DNA from: Kitasatospora azatica KCTC 9699
GTDB lineage: Bacteria > Actinomycetota > Actinomycetes > Streptomycetales > Streptomycetaceae
Assembly: GCF_000744785.1 (NCBI RefSeq)
Contig: NZ_JQMO01000002.1
Span: 2,356,001-2,420,000, forward strand
Reading direction: 5' to 3'
DNA: 64,000 bases
Shown here: one piece after another, positions 43,676 through 53,619 of the stretch
How positions within the stretch are numbered: the stretch's first letter is position 1
Layout: every line of letters begins with the position of its first letter
Position numbers and translations under genes: made by a program
The notes under the pieces: generated by a model
What the model was told of the DNA's origin: nothing
Databases searched by the model: none
What the model saw: the letters and a program-made list of their open reading frames with translations, nothing else

Positions 43676-44700
43676 GCACACCGGACATCCTGGAGGGCGG
43701 GGGCACCGGAGGCGGCCCCGATTCCGGCCCCGGCGGGGGCACCGGAAGCCCCAGCTTCACGGAGCTGCAACAGCGGGCCAAGGCGGCTCGAGACACCCCC
43801 GCCTACGGGCACGACTCGGTGATCGCCTGCGACCGGGTGGTCCGCATCTTCACCGCCGACCGGGTCGAGGTGCAGGCCCTGCAGGGCCTCGACCTGCTGG
43901 TCCGCAAGGGCGACCTGATCGCCCTGGTCGGCGCCTCGGGCAGCGGAAAGTCCACCCTGCTCAACATCCTGGCCGGGCTCGACGTGCCGTCGGCCGGTTC
44001 GGCCACCGTCGCCGACTGCGACCTGCTGACCATGACGCCCAAGGAGCGGCTGCGCTACCGGCGCGAGGTGGTGGGCTTCGTCTGGCAGCAGACGGCCCGC
44101 AACCTGATGCCCTTCCTGACCGCCGCGCAGAACGTCACGCTGCCGATGCAGCTGAACGGCGAGCGCTGGTCGGCCGGTCGGACCAAGCGGCGGGCGGCAC
44201 GGGCCGCCGAACTGCTGGAAGCCCTCGGCATCGCCCACCTCGGCGACCGGCGGCCGGCCCAGCTCTCCGGCGGCGAGCAGCAGCGGGTGGCGATCGCGGT
44301 GGCGATGGCGAACAACCCCTCGGTGCTGCTGGCCGACGAGCCGACCGGTGAACTCGACTCGGAGACCGCCGCCTCGATCTTCGAGGCCTTCCGCACCGTC
44401 AACCGCGAACTGGGCGCGACCGTGGTGATCGTGACCCATGACCCGATGGTGGCGGGCGAAGTCCGCCGCACGGTGGCGATCCGGGACGGGCGCACCAGCT
44501 CCGAGGTGCTGCGGCACACGCTGACCGGCGAGGACGGCACGGAGTCGGTCAGCGAGCGGGAGTACGTGATGCTGGACCGCACCGGCCGGGTGCAGCTGCC
44601 GCGCGAGTTCCTGGCCGCGCTGGGGATGGAGCACCGGGTGGCGATCGACCTGGCCGCCGACCACATCGCGGTGTGGCCGGACGACCATCCGGAGGGGTGA
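43672..44700 (+). CDS. ABC ATPase (LolD/MacB type) with AbrB-like C-terminal extension
   Basis: A 342-residue ATPase. A Gly/Pro-rich N-terminus precedes the domain with Walker A (LVGASGSGKSTLLNIL), signature (LSGGEQQRVAIAVAM), Walker B (VLLADEPTGELDSET) and switch His (VVIVTHDPM), as in LolD/MacB ATPases that drive FtsX-type permeases. The last 45 residues (YVMLDRTGRVQLPREFLAAL then GMEHRVAIDL) look like an AbrB/SpoVT swapped-hairpin unit, usually a DNA-binding or dimerisation module. GTG overlaps subunit 2's stop. Confidence 0.9.
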   Translation: MSTPDILEGGGTGGGPDSGPGGGTGSPSFTELQQRAKAARDTPAYGHDSVIACDRVVRIFTADRVEVQALQGLDLLVRKGDLIALVGASGSGKSTLLNILAGLDVPSAGSATVADCDLLTMTPKERLRYRREVVGFVWQQTARNLMPFLTAAQNVTLPMQLNGERWSAGRTKRRAARAAELLEALGIAHLGDRRPAQLSGGEQQRVAIAVAMANNPSVLLADEPTGELDSETAASIFEAFRTVNRELGATVVIVTHDPMVAGEVRRTVAIRDGRTSSEVLRHTLTGEDGTESVSEREYVMLDRTGRVQLPREFLAALGMEHRVAIDLAADHIAVWPDDHPEG

Positions 44701-44725
44701 GCGGGTCTCGCTGCGCGCGGGCGCC

Positions 44726-44777
44726 GGGTGCCTGGGCACGCGGGCGCGCGGGTGCCTGGGCACGCGGGGTGCCTGGG
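44726..44777. repeat. GGGTGCCTGGGCACG repeats
   Basis: Three copies (the last shortened) of GGGTGCCTGGGCACG lie downstream of the exporter ATPase. Each copy is itself nearly self-complementary (GTGCCTGGGCAC), so it may act as a terminator cluster between convergent genes. Confidence 0.8.
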
Positions 44778-44803
44778 GCGTGTGGACCTCGCGGCGTTGC
44801 GGG

Positions 44804-45625
44804 CTAGCCGAGCGGGGTGAGGCCCAGGCCGCTGCCCGGCGCGGCGGTCGCACGCAGGGCGACGGTGCCGTGCGGGGCGGTCAAACGCAGCCAACCACCC
44901 GCGCGGTGCGCGGTGAGCTGGGCGCCCGGGTGCAGGAAGCCGATCCGGTAGGCGGCGTGGACGGCGCGCAGCGGCAGTTCGGGGAGAGCGGCCAGCGGAC
45001 GGGACCAGATCTCGTCGGCAAGGCGGTCCAGCACCTCACGGGTGCGGTGGGGCTCCGGCACCTCGGCCGTGCGCTCCTTGAACTCCGCGATGGCGGCCAG
45101 CAGTTGAGGCATCACCAGATCGGCCGTGGCGGTCCCGATCCGCTGCCAGCCGGCGCGCGGCGGCAGCAGGCCGGCCCAGGCCGGTCCGGTGACCGGTGCG
45201 GGCAGGGCGACGGTACCGTGCTCCTCGTCCAGTCCCTCCAGCAGCTGACCGGCCGAGACGGTCGCATCGATCGAGACCGTGGTGTCGATGGCGGGCCGAG
45301 TGCCCTCCGCGGCCGCGTCGGGCCGGTCGTTCCCACCGGCGTCCGCGCCCTCGTCCGTGAGCTCGCCCGCGCCCGCGCTCTCGCCCTCGTCCGTGGACGC
45401 GGCCAACCGCGCCGTGCGCAGGGCGAGCACGCCCGCGCTGCCGAGCGGGAGGCGGCCGTAGAGCGCGAGCACACCGTGTCCGACCCCGCCAGCCCCGCCG
45501 ACCCCGCCGACCACCTGCAGCCGGACCGCCGCCGCGCGGTCGAAGCGCAGCAGCCGCCCGAGGAAGGCGGCCAGGTCGGCCACCTCACGCGGATCGTCCA
45601 GGCCCAACCGCGCAGTACTGATCAC
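44804..45625 (-). CDS. Hypothetical actinomycete protein
   Basis: A 273-residue soluble protein starting at a GTG overlapping the thioesterase stop (GTGA). It opens with RLGLDDPREVADLAAFLGRLLRFDRAAAVRLQ and a Gly/Val-rich stretch, has an acidic low-complexity insert (about 82-110), and a C-terminal half with GTVALPAPVTGPAWAGLLPP and YRIGFLHPGAQLTAHR. No catalytic motif or membrane segment. Conserved placement next to a thioesterase is typical in streptomycetes; function unknown. Confidence 0.75.
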   Translation of the reverse strand: MISTARLGLDDPREVADLAAFLGRLLRFDRAAAVRLQVVGGVGGAGGVGHGVLALYGRLPLGSAGVLALRTARLAASTDEGESAGAGELTDEGADAGGNDRPDAAAEGTRPAIDTTVSIDATVSAGQLLEGLDEEHGTVALPAPVTGPAWAGLLPPRAGWQRIGTATADLVMPQLLAAIAEFKERTAEVPEPHRTREVLDRLADEIWSRPLAALPELPLRAVHAAYRIGFLHPGAQLTAHRAGGWLRLTAPHGTVALRATAAPGSGLGLTPLG

Positions 45626-46068
45626 GCGGCGACCTTCGCCCGATCGCTGTCCTCGATGAAGCGGCTGAGGAACGCGTGCTCCACCTTGCTGATCCGACGC
45701 GGGCGGCCGACCTGCAGGTCGAACGGGACCACCACGCTGGAGGCCCGGACGTAGACCGTCTCGGTGCCGTCCTCGGCGGTGTCCTTGATCTCGTAGGAGA
45801 CCGTGACCGAGGCAGCGCCGATCTTGGTCACCCAGGTCTCGATGGTCACCGGTGCGGGCCGGTGCACCAGCGGGAACTTGTAGTCGATCTCGTGCCGGGC
45901 CACCACCGAACCGCCCGCGAACTCACCCGCACCGGCCTCGGCGGCCTGGGTGAACATGAAGTCGATCCGGGCCTCCTCCAGGTAGCGCAGGAAGACCACG
46001 TTGTTGACGTGGCCGAAGGCGTCCATGTCGGACCACCGCAGGGGGCAGGCGTAGATGTGGCGTGCCAC
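45622..46068 (-). CDS. Hotdog-fold acyl-CoA thioesterase
   Basis: A 148-residue single hotdog domain of the 4-hydroxybenzoyl-CoA thioesterase family. The N-terminal active-site motif WSDMDAFGHVNNVVFLRYLEEAR contains the catalytic Asp and helix start (shown as DMDAFGHVNNVVFLRYLEEA). It hydrolyses acyl-CoA thioesters in the cytoplasm; the acyl group is unknown. Coupled to the downstream hypothetical gene and separated from ettA by about 160 bases. Confidence 0.9.
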   Translation of the reverse strand: MARHIYACPLRWSDMDAFGHVNNVVFLRYLEEARIDFMFTQAAEAGAGEFAGGSVVARHEIDYKFPLVHRPAPVTIETWVTKIGAASVTVSYEIKDTAEDGTETVYVRASSVVVPFDLQVGRPRRISKVEHAFLSRFIEDSDRAKVAA

Positions 46069-46163
46069 GAGGTCGTTTCTCCTTCTCGTGCGTCAGCTGC
46101 TTGCGGGACGGCGTCCCGCGCGCCGGACCGACCGCGTCTTGCGCGGGACCGCGTCTCGCGCGA

Positions 46164-46204
46164 CGGCCCGGTGGGGTGCCCTGTCCGGGCTCCCCACCGG
46201 GCCG
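46164..46204 (-). terminator. Terminator downstream of ettA
   Basis: A perfect 13-base stem (CGGCCCGGTGGGG / CCCCACCGGGCCG) with a 15-base loop, 24 bases beyond the ettA stop, before the thioesterase gene. Confidence 0.8.
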
Positions 46205-46227
46205 CCTGACGGCTGGTCAGCCGCGGG

Positions 46228-47892
<1,665 letters not shown>

Positions 47893-48143
47893 GTGAGATC
47901 GCTCCGGCGTCGTCGAGGAGTTTGGGGTTACCGCGTATCAGCGTTCCATTGTGCCGCACTGGGGGGCACATCCCGAACCCGCGCCCAGCCGCGCCCGCCT
48001 TCGAGAGGTGCGCTGGAGGGTGCGGGGGCGCGCTTGAGGACCGCCCTGGGGGCGTACGTGAGGACGGCCCTGGAGGGCGCGCCTGGCAGCGGGTTATCGC
48101 GGCGGATCCCACGGCGGGTTCGACCGCCGGCGCCGGCGAACGG

Positions 48144-48181
48144 CCGGTGGCCCAGCCCCTCGACAGGGACCGGGCCACCGG
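48144..48181 (-). terminator. Hairpin terminating the surface-protein gene
   Basis: CCGGTGGCCC / GGGCCACCGG, a perfect 10-base stem with an 18-base loop, about 150 bases past the surface-protein stop. Confidence 0.6.
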
Positions 48182-48211
48182 CTTCGCGCCTGGCTGCTGC
48201 GCTGCGCTGCT

Positions 48212-48250
48212 TCTTGCGTTGTCACTCGCGGTCTTGCGTTGTCACTCGCG
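48212..48250. repeat. 20-base tandem repeat
   Basis: TCTTGCGTTGTCACTCGCGG at 48212-48231 is repeated at 48232-48250 (last base differs), with further CGTTGTT-like echoes downstream. Confidence 0.85.
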
Positions 48251-48332
48251 TTGTTTCACGCGTTCTTCGTTGTTACTGGCGCTGCTGTGCGCTGGTGCGC
48301 TACCTGCCGCACCCACCGCACTACCGCGTGCT

Positions 48333-49817
48333 TCAGGCGGCGGTGCGCCCGTGGCGGCCGCGGCGGCGCATCGTGTAGACCGCGCCGGCACCGACCAGGA
48401 CCAGCGCGCCGGCGATGCCCGCGATCAGCGGGGTCGCGCCGCCACCACCGGTGGAGGCCAGGCTCCCGCCGCCCGTGGTGTTACCGGCGGCCGGGGTGGC
48501 CGGGGCGGAGCTGGCCGGGTGGCTCGGGGAGCTGCTCGGGCTCGGCGAGGCGCTCGGGGTGGGAGTGGTCCCACCGGTACCGCCACCGGAGGTCGCGACG
48601 TGGCAGTCGACGGTACCGGTGAAGGTCTGCGACTTGCCGTTCTGGCCGGGGGTGACAGTGATGCTGTACTGCGCGCCCTGGGCCTCGGGGACCGCGACGG
48701 TCTCGGTGGCGCCGGGCTTCACCGTGACCGGCTTGGTGAAGGACTTCTCCGACACGGTGGTCTTGAAGTCCTGGTCACCACTGTTGGTGATGGTCACGAC
48801 GACCGAGTTCTGCTGGCAGACCAGGGCAGCCGAGATCGCCGGGGCCGGCCCGTTCGGGACCCAGCTGGCCTTGGCGTTGGCGGTCGCGGTGACGGTCTGC
48901 GCGCCCGCGAGGATCAGGGTCTGGCTGCCCGGGCTGGTGAACGCCCGACCGGCCTGGACCTGGGCCGAGGTGGAGGCCGAGATGGTCGCGGTGCCCGCGT
49001 TCGCACCGACCGGGGCCTTCACGAAGAACGAGTCGCCGTTCTTGGCGGGCGCGGTCAGCTTGCCGTTCTTGTCGGAGAGGACGGTGCCGTTCTTGTCGGT
49101 GAGAACGACGCCGGCCGCGCTGGAGGTCGCGTCGAGCGAGGCGGCCACCGAGGTGCCCGTGGTGGAGACGCCGATCGGGCCGAGCAGCGCACCGCTCTTA
49201 CCGGACACCGCCGGCGGCGTGAGGGTCAGCGACGGGGCCGGCTCGTCGACACTGACCGCGTGCGACTCCAGGTAGTCGGTGAGCTTGGCCGCGTCCTCAT
49301 CCTTCGGGACCGCCTTGACGTGGTCCGAGAAGTGCCAGATGGCGGCCTGCGTGGCGGCGGCGGCCTGATCCTCGGTGAGCGACCCGGCACCAGCCTCCTT
49401 GGCGAGGACGGCCAGGTCGGAGACCTTCGGGTAGGAGTTCTGCAGGATCCAGTTGATCTTGCCGGGCGCCGTCTTGTCCGAGTTGGTCGCGAGCGAGCTC
49501 GAGGCCCAGCCGGTCTCCTGGTAGACCGCGTTGTCCTGCGCCTCGGTCTTGATGTCGATGCAGTACGTCAGCAGCGTCGAGCCATCACTGGTCTTCAGCT
49601 TCATCAGACCGCCATCGGCGAGCCAGTCACTGTCGTTGATCTTGACGAAGCCGCCCGGCTTGACGTTCCCGCTCTCCAGCGTGGCGGTCACGCCTGACCC
49701 ACCGTCACCGCCGGCGGCAGCAGCCGCACCCGCCATCGCGAACCCGCCACCGACCGCGACACTCGACGCGAGCATGACAGCGGCTATGCGGGACAGACCC
49801 CGCCGTTGCATGAACAT
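48333..49817 (-). CDS. Thioester-domain (TED) surface protein with LAXTG sorting signal
   Basis: A 494-residue exported, wall-anchored protein. After a signal peptide (AAVMLASSVAVGGGFAMAGA) comes a thioester domain: LTYCIDIKTEAQ supplies the Cys, and TQAAIWHFSD carries the [TQ]xA-type Gln that form the internal Cys-Gln thioester able to bond covalently to a target. Three or so Ig-like beta domains follow (about 200-405), then a Ser/Pro-rich stalk and the sorting signal LASTG, hydrophobic helix and RRRGRHGR tail, fitting class E sortase. Role: adhesion or cell-cell contact on the hyphal surface. No sortase gene is adjacent. Confidence 0.88.
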   Translation of the reverse strand: MFMQRRGLSRIAAVMLASSVAVGGGFAMAGAAAAAGGDGGSGVTATLESGNVKPGGFVKINDSDWLADGGLMKLKTSDGSTLLTYCIDIKTEAQDNAVYQETGWASSSLATNSDKTAPGKINWILQNSYPKVSDLAVLAKEAGAGSLTEDQAAAATQAAIWHFSDHVKAVPKDEDAAKLTDYLESHAVSVDEPAPSLTLTPPAVSGKSGALLGPIGVSTTGTSVAASLDATSSAAGVVLTDKNGTVLSDKNGKLTAPAKNGDSFFVKAPVGANAGTATISASTSAQVQAGRAFTSPGSQTLILAGAQTVTATANAKASWVPNGPAPAISAALVCQQNSVVVTITNSGDQDFKTTVSEKSFTKPVTVKPGATETVAVPEAQGAQYSITVTPGQNGKSQTFTGTVDCHVATSGGGTGGTTPTPSASPSPSSSPSHPASSAPATPAAGNTTGGGSLASTGGGGATPLIAGIAGALVLVGAGAVYTMRRRGRHGRTAA

Positions 49818-50200
49818 ATGAAGACCCCTCTAGGCAGAGCCACGCCCCTGGGCGGCCCGCCGCGCAATGCCGCGCTCCCTGTGGCGCCGCCGCACTTGTG
49901 TGAACCAGACGCATCATATTGATAACTACTGGCGCGTAAACCGCCCCGCCCCCAGGAGCCGGTTCCGTATCAGAATTGTTATCAAGGAGCGGGCCCACTC
50001 GGCGACCTGACGGGTCGACAGATATTCGTCACTTTATCGACTATCCACTCGCCCATTGCACCGGCGGGCGCGAGAAGTGTCCCTGAAAGCTCAACTGACA
50101 CTCAAGCAGCGCCCCAGATGTGAAAAGGTGACGACCAGCCGTCCCCGGGCCGCCACCTTCTCCTCCCAGCAGGTGCAACGGGTCGCGAACGAAGCGACGT
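49818..50200. other. AT-richer gap upstream of the surface-protein gene
   Basis: This 383-base stretch has no supported gene. It is less GC-rich than its surroundings and includes an 8-base inverted repeat TTGATAAC (49919-49926) / GTTATCAA (49978-49985) flanking the promoter listed separately; such arms could be a regulator site. Confidence 0.6.
49913..49940 (-). promoter_or_regulatory. Promoter of the thioester-domain protein gene
   Basis: Read leftward: TTTACG (-35, 49940-49935), 16-base spacer, TATGAT (-10, 49918-49913), giving a leader of about 90 bases with AGAGGGG before the ATG. It is one of the best matches to the vegetative consensus in the window. Confidence 0.6.
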
Positions 50201-51007
50201 TCAGACCGTGACCACCTCGCCCGCGACCACCTCCTCCAGCTCGCCGCCATCGACCCGCCGCGACATCGGCTCGGCGGCCGGGACCGCGACCTCCGACCGC
50301 GTCGAGCGCGCCGACCGGACGGTGCGGGTGCTGCGCGTCGTACGCCGCTTGGCGTCGTCCGGCGGCGCCGCCGTCGCACGCACTTGCTTCGCGCCCGCCG
50401 CAGCCTCGGCGAGTTCGACCATCCCGGGCGCCCCCACCGCCCCAGCAACCCCCGCCACCTCGGGGATCCCCGCCGACCCAGCGGCCTCCGCCACTCCCTC
50501 CAACTCCCTTCCCACAAGCACACTCTGCGTGTCTCGCTGGGCCTCGGCGAGCCGGTGCTCACGAACCGCCTTCGCGATCCACTCCGGGACCGCCTCACCC
50601 GCGGACTGCAGCCCCGTCGACTGCGGCCCGATCGGCTCCGGCCGCCCGCGCACCGTCCACCGGAAGGCGGACGTCCCGCGCCCGAGGTCATGGCCCACCA
50701 CCCGGGCGTCGATCTCCACCGACGAGCGTCGCTTCCCCTCGTCCTCCCACTCCTTGACCCGCAGTCGGCCGCTCACCACCACCGGATCCCCCTTGCCCAG
50801 CGAGCTCACCACGTTCGTCGCGAGCCAGCGCCAGGCCACCACCGTGACCCAGTTGGTCTCACCGTCGACCCACTCGCCACGCGCCCTGTCATAGCGGCGC
50901 TCAGTGGCCGCCAGGCGGAAGTTCGCCATCGGCACTCCGGCGGCGGTCTGCGCGTAGTTCACCGGGGAGGCGACATTTCCGATCATCGTCACCATGGTCT
51001 CGTTCAC
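50201..51007 (-). CDS. ssb: Single-stranded DNA-binding protein paralogue
   Basis: A 268-residue SSB. The OB fold occupies about residues 1-115 with family features ETMVTMIGNVASPV, FRLAATERR, NWVTVVAWRWLATNV, and GDPVVVSGRLRVKEW. The long C-terminus is Ala/Gly/Glu-rich followed by a Thr/Arg/Ser-rich basic segment, and it ends EVVAGEVVTV. The usual acidic DDIPF tail that docks repair proteins is absent, as in streptomycete SsbB-type paralogues linked to sporulation chromosome segregation or uptake. GTG start at 51007. Two DnaA boxes lie about 100 bases upstream. Confidence 0.85.
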   Translation of the reverse strand: MNETMVTMIGNVASPVNYAQTAAGVPMANFRLAATERRYDRARGEWVDGETNWVTVVAWRWLATNVVSSLGKGDPVVVSGRLRVKEWEDEGKRRSSVEIDARVVGHDLGRGTSAFRWTVRGRPEPIGPQSTGLQSAGEAVPEWIAKAVREHRLAEAQRDTQSVLVGRELEGVAEAAGSAGIPEVAGVAGAVGAPGMVELAEAAAGAKQVRATAAPPDDAKRRTTRSTRTVRSARSTRSEVAVPAAEPMSRRVDGGELEEVVAGEVVTV

Positions 51008-51595
51008 CGCACACCCTCACATTTCTCGTGTTCCTCGTACTTGGGAATCACCGGTCGATGACGATGGTGCCGTTCCGATATCCATCGATCCATCGCGATC
51101 TGAATTCTGTGGATAACTGGCCCTTGTGGATAACTTTGCCGTCTTATGGCGGTACGATTTTCAGACCCCGCCAAGCATCAGCGTGCATGACAAAAATCGC
51201 CGGCCCCGCTCGCCGACCCACCCCTGAACGAGTGGCCGCAAGGAGTTCTGTCCACGTCATCCGACCGGAGGAACCGAAATCCCACCCCGGCGCCCGTGCT
51301 CAACTGTCACTCTCCCGGCACACCCCGCTACCAGCGCCGCAAGTCCATAACGGGTGAGGAGACATCGCCGTAACGACTGCACAACGTCCGGCGGCAACAC
51401 AGCTCACGGCGCTGCACACAGGCAGTCCACCTGCGATTATCAGACCGCTATCGCGCGGCCGACACACCCACTCCACCCGTGGAAAGCCGAGCAAGGCAGC
51501 GACACCCCCTTATCCTGTCCCCGGCAGGGCAAGGGCCGCACCTAACCCCCACCCAGGGATAAGGCCACCGGACCCCTTCAGGCCCCACCCCACCC
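51008..51595. other. 588-base intergenic region with low GC between ssb and tRNA-Arg
   Basis: No supported gene on either strand. It holds the DnaA boxes described separately, the ssb promoter region (AT-rich 51050-51200) and the tRNA leader. I see no further recognisable element. Confidence 0.65.
51108..51133. promoter_or_regulatory. Two perfect DnaA boxes upstream of ssb
   Basis: TGTGGATAA, the complement of the DnaA consensus TTATCCACA, occurs at 51108-51116 and again at 51125-51133, in the same orientation, start-to-start 17 bases. They lie about 100 bases before the ssb start, where bound DnaA could regulate transcription. Confidence 0.65.
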
Positions 51596-51671
51596 GCCCC
51601 CGTAGCTCAGCGGATAGAGCAGGTGCCTTCTAAGCACTTGGCCGCAGGTTCGAGTCCTGCCGGGGGCGCCA
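51596..51671 (+). tRNA. tRNA-Arg (anticodon TCT), CCA encoded
   Basis: A complete cloverleaf: acceptor GCCCCCG / CGGGGGC, D arm GCTCAGCGGATAGAGC, anticodon stem GGTGC / GCACT with loop CTTCTAA (anticodon TCT at 51629-51631), T arm GCAGG-TTCGAGT-CCTGC, discriminator G and encoded CCA at 51669-51671. Reads AGA codons, rare in this GC-rich genome. Confidence 0.97.
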
Positions 51672-51674
51672 GCA

Positions 51675-51711
51675 CGCCCCGCCGATCCGAGCCGGATCAG
51701 CGGGGCGTTTT
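51675..51711 (+). terminator. Rho-independent terminator of the tRNA gene
   Basis: CGCCCCGCCGATCC (51675-51688) pairs with GGATCAGCGGGGCG (51694-51707) with one mismatch, 5-base loop, then TTTT. Confidence 0.9.
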
Positions 51712-52090
51712 CGCAGGTCAGCGGCCTGAAGTGAGGTAGCCCTCCAGGCCTCCCGCCCACACCCTGGCTCGAACTCCCGTCCGACCGCCTCCGGCGTCAG
51801 ACGGCCTTCTGCGGCCAGCTGCGGCGTATACGCGGCAAACCTCAGTCCTGGGCGAGGCGCCGCTACTGGGCCCGCCCCACCCTCTCGCCGACCGCCCCAA
51901 GGGCAGGGCGGAGCTCCACCGCGGGCTCCTCGAACTCGACCGCCGGGTGCGAACCATGGGGGCATCCGACGCATGACTCGGATCGAGGATCGCATCCGCG
52001 CCCCAGCCCTCCTGGACGCCCGGGCCGAGCCGCAGGCCCTCTCGAAACCTGATCCCCGCCACATCCACCCGCGCGGCAAACAGAAGCGCC
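51712..52090. other. Gene-free gap between tRNA-Arg and tetR
   Basis: Nearly 380 bases without a supported gene. Open frames exist on the minus strand but show no ribosome site, family motif or start; they look like chance frames in GC-rich DNA. Confidence 0.55.
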
Positions 52091-52126
52091 GTTCTGTATA
52101 GTGAGCCCAACAAGCAGAACTATGAT
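52091..52126 (+). promoter_or_regulatory. tetR promoter/operator region
   Basis: GTTCTG (52091-52096) and CAGAAC (52115-52120) form an inverted repeat around TATAGT (52097-52102); TATGAT at 52121-52126 is a further -10 candidate. An operator overlapping its own promoter is typical of TetR autoregulation. Confidence 0.5.
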
Positions 52127-52145
52127 TCTTTTTGTGGGAGGTGCG

Positions 52146-52703
52146 GTGCCTCGACTCACCGACGCACGCAAGGAACTCCGGCGCGCCCAGATCACCGAGG
52201 CCGCCGTACGCTGCTTCAGCCGCAACGGCCTGGAGCGGACCTCGATCGCCGACATCACGGCCGAGTCCGGCCTGTCGACGGGCTCGATCTACGCCCACTA
52301 CCGCAACAAGGCCGACCTGGTTCAGGCCTCCGCCCACGCGGTGCTCGCCAAACGCGCGGAGGCCCTCGGCGAGTACGCCGGGAGCGACACCCCGCCCGAC
52401 CCCGACGAACTGCTCGCCCGCCTGATCGCCGGCATCGACCCGGTCGAAGCCCGGGTCGGCGTGCAGACCTGGGGCGAGGCGACCAACAACCCGGCCATCC
52501 ACGACATCGTCGTCGACACGATCGACCGGATGCGCGCCATGGTGCACGACAGCGTGACCGCCTGGCTGGTCAAGGTCGAACACCTCGAGCCGGCCGAGGC
52601 CCAGGAGCGCGCCACCCCGATCGCCCACCGCGTGCAGAGCCTCTACCTGGCCCAACTGCTGTACACCGCCCTGCAGTCACCGGCCGAGGAGACCGCGCCA
52701 TGA
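52146..52703 (+). CDS. TetR-family regulator
   Basis: A 185-residue TetR repressor. The helix-turn-helix is RCFSRNGLERTSIADITAES followed by GLSTGSIYAHYRNKADL. The all-helical ligand domain fills the rest. GTG at 52146 with GGGAGG upstream is preferred over earlier in-frame codons. Its stop overlaps the aldo/keto reductase ATG (ATGA), so it probably controls and is co-expressed with the two oxidoreductases. Confidence 0.9.
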   Translation: MPRLTDARKELRRAQITEAAVRCFSRNGLERTSIADITAESGLSTGSIYAHYRNKADLVQASAHAVLAKRAEALGEYAGSDTPPDPDELLARLIAGIDPVEARVGVQTWGEATNNPAIHDIVVDTIDRMRAMVHDSVTAWLVKVEHLEPAEAQERATPIAHRVQSLYLAQLLYTALQSPAEETAP

Positions 52704-53593
52704 CCACCCTGACCGCTCCGTTCGCCGGCCGCACCGTTTTCCGGGTCGGCTACGGCGCCCTGCAACTCGAACGCCTGCACCGCAGGCGCGGCGAGGCCGT
52801 CGCCCTGCTGCGCCGCGCGGTCGAGCTGGGCGTCGACCACGTGGACACCGCCCAGTTCTACGGCTTCGGGTTCGCGAACCAGGTCATCCGCGAGGCGCTG
52901 CGCCCCGAGGACGGCGTCCTGGTCGTCACGAAGGTGGGGGCCGACCCCGACCCGGGCGGGCCTCTGCCACTGCGTCTCGCGCAGCGCCCCGAACAGCTTC
53001 GCGCCAGCGTCGAGGACAACCTGCGCAGCCTGGGCGTCGACCGGCTCCCGGTGGTCAACCTCCGCCGGCTCGACTCCGGCCCCGGCCTGCGCCCCGACGG
53101 CGACCAGGTGGTCGACCTCGACGACCAGCTCGAAGTGATGACCGCCCTGCGCGACGAGGGCAAGATCGGCGCGATCGGTCTGAGCTGCGTCACCCTCGAC
53201 GGCCTTCGCCGCGCCCTGCCGGCGGGCATCGCCTGCGTGCAGAACGCGTACAGCCTCGTCTCGCGCGACGACGAGGACCTGCTGCGGCTGTGCGCGGCCG
53301 AGGGCATCGCCTGGGTGCCGTTCTTCCCACTCGGCGGGTCCTTCCCGGGCCTGCCCAAGGCGACCGACGAGCCGGCGGTGCACGCCGTGGCCGAATCCCT
53401 GGGCGTCACACCCTCCCAGGTCGGCCTCGCCTGGCTACTGCACCGCGCCCCCAACGTGCTGCTCATCCCCGGCACCGCCAACTCCGCTCACCTCGAGGCC
53501 AACACGGCGGCCGGCGGGATCACTCTCGACGCCGCCACCCTGGCCACCCTCGACGCCATCGAGTCCCGCTCCGCCGAAGTCCCCATCGGCTGA
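52700..53593 (+). CDS. Aldo/keto reductase
   Basis: A 297-residue TIM-barrel oxidoreductase using NADPH. Catalytic Asp and Tyr are in HVDTAQFYGFG, the Lys in VVTKVGAD. The catalytic His, usually in LHRVD, is replaced by Arg (VVNLRRLDSG), so activity or pH optimum may differ. Cofactor-site segments near the end (VLLIPGTANSAHLEAN) are intact. Second gene of the TetR operon. Confidence 0.88.
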   Translation: MTTLTAPFAGRTVFRVGYGALQLERLHRRRGEAVALLRRAVELGVDHVDTAQFYGFGFANQVIREALRPEDGVLVVTKVGADPDPGGPLPLRLAQRPEQLRASVEDNLRSLGVDRLPVVNLRRLDSGPGLRPDGDQVVDLDDQLEVMTALRDEGKIGAIGLSCVTLDGLRRALPAGIACVQNAYSLVSRDDEDLLRLCAAEGIAWVPFFPLGGSFPGLPKATDEPAVHAVAESLGVTPSQVGLAWLLHRAPNVLLIPGTANSAHLEANTAAGGITLDAATLATLDAIESRSAEVPIG

Positions 53594-53619
53594 CCGGCGC
53601 CCCCTTGTAAGGACGGATC

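Larger units (their letters stand above)
47893..48332. other. Gene-free gap between the surface-protein gene and ettA
   Basis: A 440-base stretch without supported gene. It holds the ettA upstream region, a terminator hairpin (48144-48181) and a 20-base direct repeat (48212-48250). No promoter consensus for ettA could be fixed. Confidence 0.7.

Noticed and set aside
51108..51133. Replication origin at the DnaA boxes
   Set aside because: Only two boxes were found and neither dnaA, dnaN nor a long box array is nearby; a regulatory role is more likely.
51596..51711. tRNA-Arg as attachment site of an integrated element
   Set aside because: No integrase and no repeat of the tRNA 3' end were noticed downstream; the genes that follow look like ordinary chromosomal genes.
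51712..52090. Coding gene between tRNA-Arg and tetR on the minus strand
   Set aside because: The frames have no ribosome site, no recognisable domain, and shadow-like Arg/Gly composition.
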